From contig NZ_WOSX01000011.1 in assembly GCF_011516735.1 (NCBI RefSeq), positions 1 through 64,000 of the forward strand: a DNA stretch of 64,000 nt, read 5' to 3'. Source of the DNA: Acetobacter fallax. Its GTDB lineage: Bacteria > Pseudomonadota > Alphaproteobacteria > Acetobacterales > Acetobacteraceae. The position numbers and the translations under genes were made by a program. The stretch's first letter is position 1. The number at the start of each line of letters is the position of its first letter. The notes below the pieces were generated by a model, which saw only the letters and a program-made list of their open reading frames with translations, was not told the origin of the DNA and searched no databases. Shown piece after piece: positions 8,759 to 16,771 of this stretch.

Positions 8759-10278
8759 AAAAACCTGCCTGGTGCACTGTCTTGCTGGCAGCTTTTTTCT
8801 GTCTGGTCTCTGTTCCGGAGGCAAGGGCGGAAGGCCCGCTACGATGGGCGGCCGACGGGACGGCAAACGTGCCTTTCACCTTTCATGATCCGGCCGAAGA
8901 AAGCCACATGGCCGGATTTGAATACGACATCATGCAGGAGATCGGGCGCCGGCTCGGGCGGGAAACTCAGTTTACCCAGAATGACTGGGACGGCCTGATT
9001 CCAGGTCTCCAGCGCGGCTTCTACGACATGGTCGCCGATGGCATTGAGATGACGCCCGAACATGTCGACGCGCTGGATTTCAGCCGTCCTTATTATGTGA
9101 CAGCGGAGCGGATTGTCGTTCGTCGGGATCAGGCAGGTCTTGATTCCTTCGATCGTCTTGGCGGCCATACTGTGGGCACCATCAAGGATACGCTTGCTGA
9201 GCGGATGCTGCGAAGTCGGACTGATGTCACGCTGCGATCCTACGACGAAGAATCCAATGCGTTTTCAGACCTGCGGAACAGTCGCCTGGATGCCGTGCTT
9301 CTGGATGGCCCGATTGCACTCTATTACGGCGAAGCTGATCCTGATTTCCGGATTGTCGGTCCGCCTGTTGGTCATCTTTCGTATGGTATCGCTTTTCGGA
9401 AGGGCACCAATCAGGATCTGCGCCGCAGAGTCGATGCGGCTCTTCAGACAATGGTGGCGGACGGCTCCCTCCATCGTATTCTGGCACGATGGAATCTCTG
9501 GACACCGGAGATGGCGGAATGGACCGGCGATCACTCTGCGCCAGACATCGTGCCAACCGAATGGGAGCGGTATCTTGCGTCCACGGCTCCTGCACGTGGC
9601 TGGTCAGCCAGATTTTATCGATATGCAGGCTTTCTGCCCCTGATTGGACGAGGCGCATTACTGACGCTGGCTGTTTCGGGCTGTGCCATGGTTCTGGCCG
9701 TGGGTGTGGGACTTGCTCTTGCGCTGGCCCGTCGGTACGGCCCGTCCTGGCTTGCAACGCTGGCCTCAATATATGTTGAGATTGTTCGTGGAACGCCGCT
9801 GCTCATTCAGATTCTGTTTATTTTCTATGGTCTTCCGAGCATCGGTGTCCGGCTTTCCCCCTTTGTCGCAGGCGTCATCGGGCTCGGGCTGAATTACGCG
9901 GCCTATGAAGCCGAAAATTATCGGGCCGGCCTTCAATCCGTTGCACGCGGGCAGATGGAAGCAGCGACAGCACTGAACATGACGCATTTTCAGGCGTTGC
10001 GTTATGTCGTTGTGCCGCAGGCCTTCCGGGTTGTCGTGCCGGTGATGACGAACGACTTTATTTCGCTCCTCAAGGATTCCTCGCTGGTCAGCATCATTAC
10101 TCTGACCGAACTCAGTCAGACATATGTGCGGCTGTCTTCCACGTATTTCGATTATTTCGGACCAGGTCTTATGGTAGGCGCGGCTTACCTTCTGCTGGGA
10201 CTGCCTTTTGTGAGGCTCGCCCGGCTGGCGGAAAAGCGGCTTGCTGTCAGTGAGCGCCATGGCGGTGGCCGCCACTGA
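8755..10278 (+). CDS. Fused amino-acid ABC transporter substrate-binding protein and permease
   Basis: One 507-residue polypeptide joins two parts that are usually separate. Residues 1-25 look like a signal peptide (KKPAWCTVLLAAFFCLVSV, cleavage after ARA). Residues 27-255 are a type-3 periplasmic amino-acid-binding domain (GFEYDIMQEIGRRLGRE, WDGLIPGLQRGFYDMVADG). From about residue 300 a HisM/GlnP-type permease follows with several membrane segments and the EAA loop (EAATALNMTHFQALRYVVVP). The probable start is TTG 8755, overlapping the ATPase stop (TTGA); the frame is open further upstream but that adds residues before the signal peptide. With the preceding ATPase this makes a complete two-gene importer. 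Such fusions are known in the PAAT family. Confidence 0.88.
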   Translation: MKKPAWCTVLLAAFFCLVSVPEARAEGPLRWAADGTANVPFTFHDPAEESHMAGFEYDIMQEIGRRLGRETQFTQNDWDGLIPGLQRGFYDMVADGIEMTPEHVDALDFSRPYYVTAERIVVRRDQAGLDSFDRLGGHTVGTIKDTLAERMLRSRTDVTLRSYDEESNAFSDLRNSRLDAVLLDGPIALYYGEADPDFRIVGPPVGHLSYGIAFRKGTNQDLRRRVDAALQTMVADGSLHRILARWNLWTPEMAEWTGDHSAPDIVPTEWERYLASTAPARGWSARFYRYAGFLPLIGRGALLTLAVSGCAMVLAVGVGLALALARRYGPSWLATLASIYVEIVRGTPLLIQILFIFYGLPSIGVRLSPFVAGVIGLGLNYAAYEAENYRAGLQSVARGQMEAATALNMTHFQALRYVVVPQAFRVVVPVMTNDFISLLKDSSLVSIITLTELSQTYVRLSSTYFDYFGPGLMVGAAYLLLGLPFVRLARLAEKRLAVSERHGGGRH

Positions 10279-10397
10279 TCCGCGGGTCCGCAATGGTGCC
10301 TGTGCGTTTTTGGTATAGCGGCCTCCATTTTCGCTATATTGTGCATAAATAAACGGGCCGTCATCATTGCTCCACAATCCTTTCATGGCGGCGCTTG

Positions 10398-11294
10398 ATG
10401 GATCTCCTTTCTGCTCTGCATAGTTTCGTTCGCGTTGCGGCGACAGGCTCGTTTTCAGCTGTTTCACGGGAAACAGGTGCGAGCCAGCCAACGATCTCGC
10501 GGCATATTGCTCTCCTTGAGGCGCATTACGGCACGACGCTTTTCGCACGAACCACACGCAGTCTGATGATGACGGAGGATGGGCGCAGCCTTCTTCCTCA
10601 TGCTTACGAAGTCCTGGAAATTCTTGAAACAGCCGAGACGGTTCTGGGCCGGAGACGGGCTTCCGTCTCTGGTCTCGTCCGTCTGGGTGTCACCACAGCT
10701 TTCGGTCTTTATCTGACATCACGCATCAATGATCTGCTTAAGCGGCATCCTGATTTGTCAGTTGAACTGATTATGCGGGACGGCTTTGGCGATCTGGTCG
10801 AAGAAGGGCTGGATCTCGCGATTCGGGTTGGTGAGATTGCGGAGGGATCGCTGATTGCCCGTAAACTCGGTGCCGTGCATCGATCACTCGTGATGTCCGC
10901 AAAACATTTCAACCCAAATGGACTGCTGGAGCATCCCCGGGATCTCGCTGATCAGCCATGTGTCGTCTACACTTATGGTGGCGGTCGACAGGACTGGCAT
11001 TTTTACGGAAACGGTGAGGAAAGTGTCGTCGCGCCTGCCACGGTATTTCGGGCCAATAGCAGCGAAGCGGCGCTTTATGCGGTTCAGGCCGGAGTTGGAA
11101 TCGGTCTTTTGCCGGAATTTCAGGTGCGCGATCTGATAGCGTCTGGCGAACTGATTCATCTTTATCCGCATTGGCAGGTTTCTCCGATGCCTCTCTATGC
11201 CGTTCATACCGGTCCCAGAACTCTGCCGCTGCGCACGCGGACTGTCCTCGATTTTCTGGTTGAAATCTCGTCAGGAATTCTCAGATCAGAGTAA
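10398..11294 (+). CDS. LysR-family transcriptional regulator
   Basis: A 298-residue LysR-type regulator: winged helix-turn-helix at residues 1-60 (ALHSFVRVAATGSFSAVSRE, then ASQPTISRHIALLE) and a periplasmic-binding-protein-like effector domain after about residue 90. The N-terminus and the effector domain resemble the LysR subgroup that contains DsdC/TrpI-like and many orphan regulators of efflux or oxidoreductase genes. ATG 10398 is preferred over the in-frame TTG three bases earlier. The adjacent genes give no obvious target: the ABC importer upstream is in the same direction, and the gene downstream is of unknown function. The effector is unknown. Confidence 0.85.
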   Translation: MDLLSALHSFVRVAATGSFSAVSRETGASQPTISRHIALLEAHYGTTLFARTTRSLMMTEDGRSLLPHAYEVLEILETAETVLGRRRASVSGLVRLGVTTAFGLYLTSRINDLLKRHPDLSVELIMRDGFGDLVEEGLDLAIRVGEIAEGSLIARKLGAVHRSLVMSAKHFNPNGLLEHPRDLADQPCVVYTYGGGRQDWHFYGNGEESVVAPATVFRANSSEAALYAVQAGVGIGLLPEFQVRDLIASGELIHLYPHWQVSPMPLYAVHTGPRTLPLRTRTVLDFLVEISSGILRSE

Positions 11295-11509
11295 GATCCG
11301 GGTGCTCTGTGCTGCCAGTCGGAAATGATCAGGGATTTTTTTCATACTGATCTGGTGAGGCGTGGCGGTTATTCCGGTCGAAGGCTTTGGTCAGTCTGTG
11401 GTCGTGCCTTTTGACCACGATAATCTCCAGCAGCTGATTCTGCCGAAATGCATATCGAAGCTGTCCGTGATCCGGTGACGCAGGCCAGCAGACCTGTCGG
11501 AGTGTGAAC

Positions 11510-12238
11510 ATGAACGAAAACGGAGAAGAAGATCACATGTCCGCTCCCGCGTTTCCGCCATTAAACCCCTCAGCGGAACGGGCTTTTTTCGAGCGACGCT
11601 TTACTGAACTGGCTGAACGCAATCAGGAGCAGGATCGTTATATTCGCGGCCTGCGTGCGCTGGTTGATATGCTTAGACAGGAACTGGAGGGTTTTCGCGT
11701 TCAGGAGGTAAGCGGGCCGGTAACGGAATCTCCGGTTGCTCATGTGGATACGGCAGAATCCGCAAGGGTCCCGTCACCGTGGGGAGTTATTCCTTCTGTG
11801 CTCTCCGTGAAAAACAATCTCTTTCTGCCCGCAGGCTGGCCCGTTGCCGGAAAAGATGAAGACGGAACGCAACGTTACGCCGCTCTGAAGGTCTATGGAG
11901 AAAATACGGCTCCTTCTGAATGGAGTGGGATGCTTTCTTCATGGTTTGATGATCACGCAGCGGATATCAGTGCGGCCCTCGTGCCGCACGAGATTGCCAG
12001 CCCGGACTTTCTTGATCAGTTACGGAAGGCAACTGTGGCACCAGTGATCGTTGTCTGGAGCGGGAAAGTGAAAATATCCGATGACCGTGATGCCCGTATT
12101 ATCGCAGCGTCTGACCTGAGCGTAACGGATTCTGCCTCTGTCGTATCCAGTATCCGGCAGTTGCATTCAGGTTGTCCCGTTGTCGAATTGCCTCCGGATC
12201 ACGTTTTTTTCGCAACTTTCAGGTCGCAGGCGGTGTGA
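11510..12238 (+). CDS. Hypothetical protein with N-terminal coiled coil
   Basis: I do not recognise this 242-residue protein. Residues about 20-60 (ERRFTELAERNQEQDRYIRG and on to RQELEGF) look like an amphipathic or coiled-coil helix with heptad-like spacing. The rest is mixed and soluble, without a signal peptide or membrane segment. Two starts are possible: ATG 11510, with CGGAG seven bases upstream, and ATG 11537, with GGAGAAGAAG upstream. The 3' end overlaps the convergent gene by 20 bases, which supports both being real and limits room for a terminator. Function unknown; possibly lineage-specific. Confidence 0.6.
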   Translation: MNENGEEDHMSAPAFPPLNPSAERAFFERRFTELAERNQEQDRYIRGLRALVDMLRQELEGFRVQEVSGPVTESPVAHVDTAESARVPSPWGVIPSVLSVKNNLFLPAGWPVAGKDEDGTQRYAALKVYGENTAPSEWSGMLSSWFDDHAADISAALVPHEIASPDFLDQLRKATVAPVIVVWSGKVKISDDRDARIIAASDLSVTDSASVVSSIRQLHSGCPVVELPPDHVFFATFRSQAV

Positions 12239-13466
12239 TGGGACAACGCACGACAAGATACGGCGGCTGTCGCAGATTATGCCCGTCATTGAAGCCAGCC
12301 AGACGATTCCATTGTCCGAGAACGCAATAAACATAGCTTTTGTCAGCAAAAATCCCATCCGGCCAGATAATCCTCTGATCCCGGGCGATGACGTCAATGC
12401 TGCCATCCGTGTTTCTGCGCATGATGGCGTCATGCTCACCCGCGGTCAGATAAAGGCGGTTCCACGGATCGGTCGCGAGACCGTCTGTCATGACTTTTTC
12501 ACCAAGATCAACGACTGCATCGGAAAGCTGTTGATCAGTTAAAGAAAAATCAGAGAGAAGGGACGTGGGGAGACTGTAAAGTCTTCGGCTTGTCAGAGGT
12601 GAATAATAAAGCGTGCTGCAATCCGTGCTGAGCGTGATGCTATCCACGCCCCCGGTCGGAAACTGTGCATGTTTTGCCTTGTAATGGCGGGGTTTGCCTT
12701 CAAGGACAGCCACAAAACCTGGCTCCGCAAGAATAGACGGATGCTGAGTCAGCACGCGCCTTTGTCGCCCTGATGCAACATCCACGACGACCAGACCGGG
12801 CGACGTTCCAAATGAGGAATCGGCAACAAAGACCGTGCCTTTTTCACCATGAGTCAGATCGACGCGCAGATCGTTCATATGGCTGTCAGGCAACAACGCT
12901 GGCGCTTTGAGCACAATATTCGCAATACGTTTTCGTGTCGTCGTGTCGTAGCCGACAATCTTCGCAGCACCGGGTGGAATCGGATGTCCGACAATCTTTC
13001 CATCGTCGATCAGCCAGAGGTGGCCCTGTGTATCGGTTGTCATCCCATGAGGAGAAATCAGCCGCTGATCAATCGGAAGAGATGACTGAAGCGTGGTCTT
13101 TTCATCCGGCCATGCAACGGCTTTTCCATTACGCAGTTCGCCAAGCGCAGGATGATTATGATCTTCCGCGTGACGTGGAAAACTCAGGAAGACCCGATTA
13201 TCCGGCGTAACAGTGATGCCGGAAGGCCCTGGATCAGGAAGTGCTCCAATGACTTCCATCGTGCCTGCGGGCAGCATGTCCTGCGCCATTGCAGCGCCAT
13301 CGGCGGTGCGCTGATCTTCAGCATGCGCAGATACGGCTGAAACAACCGGGAGCAATGGAGAAACTGCCGCAACACTCAGAAAAGCGCGTCTTCTGACACG
13401 GTTTTCCGAGGCGGAAGCAGAAGTCTCAATGTGGTCTGAACCTGAAGGCATGCGGTCATGTGTCAT
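12219..13466 (-). CDS. Tat-exported beta-propeller protein, major-royal-jelly (MRJP/yellow) family
   Basis: A 415-residue secreted protein. Residues 24-50 carry a twin-arginine signal (RVRRRAFLSVAAVSPLLP, ending ..AHAED). The mature part has repeated blades of the MRJP/yellow six-bladed propeller type, with PSGITVTPDNRVFLSFPR, the block around PHGMTTDTQGHLWLIDDG, SHMNDLRVDLTHGE and DGIFADKSYVYCV. Bacterial members are often annotated as L-dopachrome tautomerase-related or gluconolactonase-like proteins, without biochemical proof. It heads the distal end of a leftward block; its start overlaps the stop of the HbpS/GlcG-like gene by four bases. Its 3' end overlaps the convergent hypothetical gene. 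A role in periplasmic handling of oxidised aromatic or sugar compounds is conjecture. Confidence 0.75.
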   Translation of the reverse strand: MTHDRMPSGSDHIETSASASENRVRRRAFLSVAAVSPLLPVVSAVSAHAEDQRTADGAAMAQDMLPAGTMEVIGALPDPGPSGITVTPDNRVFLSFPRHAEDHNHPALGELRNGKAVAWPDEKTTLQSSLPIDQRLISPHGMTTDTQGHLWLIDDGKIVGHPIPPGAAKIVGYDTTTRKRIANIVLKAPALLPDSHMNDLRVDLTHGEKGTVFVADSSFGTSPGLVVVDVASGRQRRVLTQHPSILAEPGFVAVLEGKPRHYKAKHAQFPTGGVDSITLSTDCSTLYYSPLTSRRLYSLPTSLLSDFSLTDQQLSDAVVDLGEKVMTDGLATDPWNRLYLTAGEHDAIMRRNTDGSIDVIARDQRIIWPDGIFADKSYVYCVLGQWNRLAGFNDGHNLRQPPYLVVRCPITPPAT

Positions 13467-13999
13467 TGAAAATCTCCTTTCAGCGCCGTCACCGACTCAA
13501 CGGCACACGCTTCATCCTTCTCGCCTCCGGGTGCTCCGGATACGCCAAGCCCGCCAATGACCGTGCCATCAGCCTTGCGTAATGTCGCGCCCCCCGGAAT
13601 GAACAAAACTTCCGGAACCGTGTTCAGGGCTCCGTTTGAAGGCCCTGTGAGTTTCGCCGCAATCAGTTCGCTGGTGGTATTCTTGCCAAAAGCCTGTCCA
13701 TAGGAAAATGCTGTGTAAGCCTTGCGATAGGACACGGAGAGGGACTGGAGCGGAACGGTGTCACCCTTGATCACCACCTGTTCGTGTCCGGATGGATCGA
13801 CGACAGCTGCGGTAACGGAATATCCCTGCCGGGCACAGATGCGTACCGCTGTGGCTGCAAGTTTCTCTGCAGTTTCCCAGTCGAGCTTCTGTGTCGTGAT
13901 CAGCGAGGCTGCATGCCCGTGAGAGAGACCTGCTCCGATTACCAGAGCTGCGCCATGCAGAGCGCAGTATCGTGAGAATTTTGAAACATGACTGAGCAT
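13463..13999 (-). CDS. Exported GlcG/HbpS-family heme-binding protein
   Basis: A 178-residue protein with an N-terminal signal peptide (ALHGAALVIGAGLSHGHA) and a GlcG/HbpS (Haem_degrading) domain: VTAAVVDPSGHEQVVIKGD, SYRKAYTAFSYGQ, and the Gly-rich end GGLGVSGAPGGEKDEACA. HbpS of Streptomyces binds heme and senses redox stress; GlcG is found in glycolate loci, so the fold does not define one function. Translation is coupled (ATGA overlap) to the downstream Tat-exported propeller, making a joint periplasmic role likely. Confidence 0.8.
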   Translation of the reverse strand: MLSHVSKFSRYCALHGAALVIGAGLSHGHAASLITTQKLDWETAEKLAATAVRICARQGYSVTAAVVDPSGHEQVVIKGDTVPLQSLSVSYRKAYTAFSYGQAFGKNTTSELIAAKLTGPSNGALNTVPEVLFIPGGATLRKADGTVIGGLGVSGAPGGEKDEACAVESVTALKGDFQ

Positions 14000-14076
14000 A
14001 TTAATAAATTCCTTCCCGTGATCTCAGCATTGTCTGCGGCGGGCGTTACTGGTGTGAGCGCCGAAAATCGAAACAG

Positions 14077-15273
14077 TCATGCCGATGCGTGCAGGCTTCC
14101 GTGTCGACGTTTTTCAATGGCCAGCCGGATTGTGATCAGTGCTCCGGCAGCGGCACAGATGCCACCCACCAGGAAAACGCTCCCATAACCGGCTCGATCC
14201 GCAACAGATCCGACAACAGGCCCTGTGGCACCATAAGCAAGATCCTGAAATGCAGCGAAGCCTCCCAGCGCGGTTCCTCGAAGATGAGGTGGAACGATGT
14301 GGACGACTTCGACGCCGAGTGAAGGAAACACCATCGAGCAGCCAGCTCCGGTGAGAAGAGCACCGAGAAGTGCGATCCAGGGAGTGTGTGCCGACCAAAG
14401 CAGCATCTGTCCGGTCGTCTCCACGAGGAGCGACACAATCGCGACAGGATAACCGCCGATACGATCAGGCAGATGGCCGCACAGGACCCGGACAAGCACG
14501 AATGCCAGACCAAAGCATGTCAGTCCCAGTTCAGGATGCGGCCAGTGACTGTGCGTGAAATAGAGGGCCATGAAAGCGCCAAGCGCGGCAAACCCCACTC
14601 CCTGAAGACAGACGGCGGCGCCAGGTTTCCAGATCGAGCCAATAATACGCCAGAAAGACAAACGCTGCCCGTTATGGATCGGAGCGGCCGGAACGGACTG
14701 CACAAGGGCAAGCCCGACAGCCGGCATGACTGCTGCAACGAGCATTACACCGGCAAATCCGGTTGTATGAAACAGAGCCAGTCCGACGGGAGCCCCTGCC
14801 GCAAAGGCGCCATACATCGCCATTCCGGTCAGCGCGAGAACTTTACCCGCTCGCGGTTGTCCCATCAGGCCAATGCCCCAGCCAAGCATCCCTACGATTG
14901 TAAGGCTTTCTCCCAGCCCGAGCAGAAGGCGCCCGATGATAAGGATGCCGAAAGCCAGAGGTGGAGATAATGATGTCAGAGCGGTGAGCGCACAGAGCAG
15001 ATTTGCGACAATATAAATCCACAGGCCGCGCTTCATGCATACACGTCCTCCGCGCCGGTCAGAGATGATCCCGGCATGATTGCGCGTGAGAATAGTGGAA
15101 AGGAAAGCAATTCCGACGGCAAGGCCCGCCAGCATGTTTCCAAAACCGGCCCATGATGTCACGAAAATCGGGATAACGGGCAGGGTGAGCGCAACAGCCA
15201 TATATGAAAAAAACAGAGCGATACTCAGGCGAACGAGAACGCTGGTCCCATGCTCCGTGGTTGTTGCGCTCAT
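14077..15273 (-). CDS. MFS transporter
   Basis: A 398-residue major facilitator with about 12 hydrophobic segments. Between segments 2 and 3 it has ILTRNHAGIISDRRGGR, matching the DRxGRR-type loop, and a second related loop, VRVLCGHLPDRIGGYPV, after segment 8. I take ATG 15273 (GAGGA six bases upstream) rather than the TTG two codons earlier. It lies 9 bases downstream of the monooxygenase-like gene, so the two are probably cotranscribed. The profile resembles drug or arabinose-type efflux carriers (YfcJ/YhhS-like), but the substrate cannot be deduced. The neighbours suggest efflux of a quinone or aromatic compound. Confidence 0.82.
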   Translation of the reverse strand: MSATTTEHGTSVLVRLSIALFFSYMAVALTLPVIPIFVTSWAGFGNMLAGLAVGIAFLSTILTRNHAGIISDRRGGRVCMKRGLWIYIVANLLCALTALTSLSPPLAFGILIIGRLLLGLGESLTIVGMLGWGIGLMGQPRAGKVLALTGMAMYGAFAAGAPVGLALFHTTGFAGVMLVAAVMPAVGLALVQSVPAAPIHNGQRLSFWRIIGSIWKPGAAVCLQGVGFAALGAFMALYFTHSHWPHPELGLTCFGLAFVLVRVLCGHLPDRIGGYPVAIVSLLVETTGQMLLWSAHTPWIALLGALLTGAGCSMVFPSLGVEVVHIVPPHLRGTALGGFAAFQDLAYGATGPVVGSVADRAGYGSVFLVGGICAAAGALITIRLAIEKRRHGSLHASA

Positions 15274-15282
15274 TGGCAATCC

Positions 15283-15573
15283 TCAGAGTGGCTTAAGAAT
15301 ATGCACCTGAAATGGCGCTGCCATCAGTGGTTCCAGCTTTTTAGCCATTTCTTTGAAATGTGATGTCTCCATATGTGCCTTCAGCGCTTCCCGGCTTTCC
15401 CAGGATTCGATGAAGACGAACGTGTCCGGATCGTCAAGATCACGGTGCGGTGTATATAGTTTATTGGTGCTTTCGGCCCGCGAGGGCATTTCACAGGCTT
15501 TCATCGCAGCAGCGACTTCCGCTCCGCGTCCTGGTTTTGCTTTGACTATGGCGACAACTTCGATCTGAGACAT
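15283..15573 (-). CDS. Antibiotic-biosynthesis-monooxygenase (ABM/YgiN-like) domain protein
   Basis: A 96-residue single-domain ABM ferredoxin-like protein: VVAIVKAKPGRGAEVAAAM, then FVFIESWESREALKAHMETS and FKEMAKKLEPLM. The length and the W-E-S-x-E-A-L-K-x-H motif match YgiN/LsrG-type proteins, which act on quinols or small signalling molecules without a cofactor. Start ATG 15573 follows AGGAGA. It probably forms a transcript with the MFS gene downstream. Position between a quinone oxidoreductase and a carrier fits quinone turnover, but this is inference. Confidence 0.82.
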   Translation of the reverse strand: MSQIEVVAIVKAKPGRGAEVAAAMKACEMPSRAESTNKLYTPHRDLDDPDTFVFIESWESREALKAHMETSHFKEMAKKLEPLMAAPFQVHILKPL

Positions 15574-15652
15574 ATGTTGTTTCTCCTGTCTTTTGTGGCC
15601 GGCCGGCCGGACTGATGGATGACGGGTGCTTCATAAAAACAGGCATTGAAAT

Positions 15653-16639
15653 TTACACCGCAACATCAATGATAATTTTTCCTGTCGCCTTTCCGGATGC
15701 CTGATATGTATAGGCTGACCCGATCTGATCGAGCGTGAAGCGCGCCGGATCGAGATGAGGCTTTAACCGGCCATCCTCGACCAGAAGCGCCACTTCGCGC
15801 AGAATGTCACCATGATGAGCCGTCTCTTTGCCGGTCAGTAGCGGCAGCAACATAAAGATGCCAGTCATATCGAGGCTACGCCCAAGTACAGAAGACAGAT
15901 CCTGTGGCTGCCACGCGGCACAGGTTACGAGGCGTCCTGTCAGCCGTGTTGCGGCAGCTGACTGCTGAAAAACATCTCCTCCGACAGTGTCGTAAACAAC
16001 ATCGAAACCGTCTCCGTTCGTCCAGGTTCCGACATAAGACTCAACACTGGCATCCTTATAAAGAATTGGCGTGGCGCCACAGGCCTTCGCATGAGCCGCC
16101 TTTTCCGGTGACGAGGCTGTTGCAAAAACTTTGGCGCCCCGTGCAAGGGCGATCTGGATCGCCGCATGGCTGACACCACCAGTGACCCCCTGGATCAGTA
16201 CCTTCTCGCCCGGGGAAATTTTTGCCCGATCCACCAGACCAGTCCACGCTGTAATGCACACAAGAGGCAGGGACGCGGCTTCACGCATCGTCAGGCCCGA
16301 TGGTTTGCGGGCCAGCAGAGCGCTGTCGCTCACGACATAATCGGCAAAGGTGCCAGGGTGCCCTTTAACGCCACCAACACAGCCATAAACATCGTCACCG
16401 ACTTTGAATTCGGTGACGTCCGGCCCCAGCTTCGCCACCACGCCTGCAACGTCCATGCCGGGAATGGCTGGCAGTTCCGGGACAGCAGGCCCCAGAAGAT
16501 TCTTCATCACCAGAATGTCAGCCGGGTTAAGTGCCGCTGCACACACGCGCACCAGAACCTGCCCCGTGCCCGGCTCTGGCAAAGGCTGGTCTGTGACATC
16601 AGGAAGACTGTCAAATTTCCGGAGAAGAGCGGCTCGCAT
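15653..16639 (-). CDS. Zinc-independent quinone oxidoreductase / alcohol dehydrogenase-like (MDR family)
   Basis: A 328-residue medium-chain reductase of the NADPH:quinone oxidoreductase (QOR, zeta-crystallin) branch. Residues about 1-120 form the GroES-like domain (ALNPADILVMKN, IPGMDVAGVVAKLGPDVTEF) and lack the catalytic zinc-ligand pattern. The Rossmann domain has VLIQGVTGGVSHAAIQIA. It is divergent from a LysR gene and lies in front of the ABM and MFS genes, so regulation by that LysR is likely. Substrate unknown. Confidence 0.85.
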   Translation of the reverse strand: MRAALLRKFDSLPDVTDQPLPEPGTGQVLVRVCAAALNPADILVMKNLLGPAVPELPAIPGMDVAGVVAKLGPDVTEFKVGDDVYGCVGGVKGHPGTFADYVVSDSALLARKPSGLTMREAASLPLVCITAWTGLVDRAKISPGEKVLIQGVTGGVSHAAIQIALARGAKVFATASSPEKAAHAKACGATPILYKDASVESYVGTWTNGDGFDVVYDTVGGDVFQQSAAATRLTGRLVTCAAWQPQDLSSVLGRSLDMTGIFMLLPLLTGKETAHHGDILREVALLVEDGRLKPHLDPARFTLDQIGSAYTYQASGKATGKIIIDVAV

Positions 16640-16662
16640 GGTCGTGACTCCGCAGGCATGGG

Positions 16663-16674
16663 AACAGATCTGTT
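16663..16674. promoter_or_regulatory. Candidate LysR operator between quinone oxidoreductase and LysR genes
   Basis: AACAGATCTGTT is a perfect 12-base palindrome 24 bases ahead of the oxidoreductase start, inside the 132-base divergent promoter region. LysR regulators bind interrupted dyads (T-N11-A) in just such positions. The match is suggestive only. Confidence 0.3.
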
Positions 16675-16771
16675 GGACGGAACCGTATCGCTGCCCTTAA
16701 GATGCTGAAAACGAGTTCTCATTCTGCACAGGATCAGTTTTTCTTATGCTCGCAGAAAACAGGTTCTGATC

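Noticed and set aside
12219-13466. Calling the propeller protein a gluconolactonase
   Set aside because: It fits the MRJP/yellow type better and the lactonase metal-site pattern was not clear.
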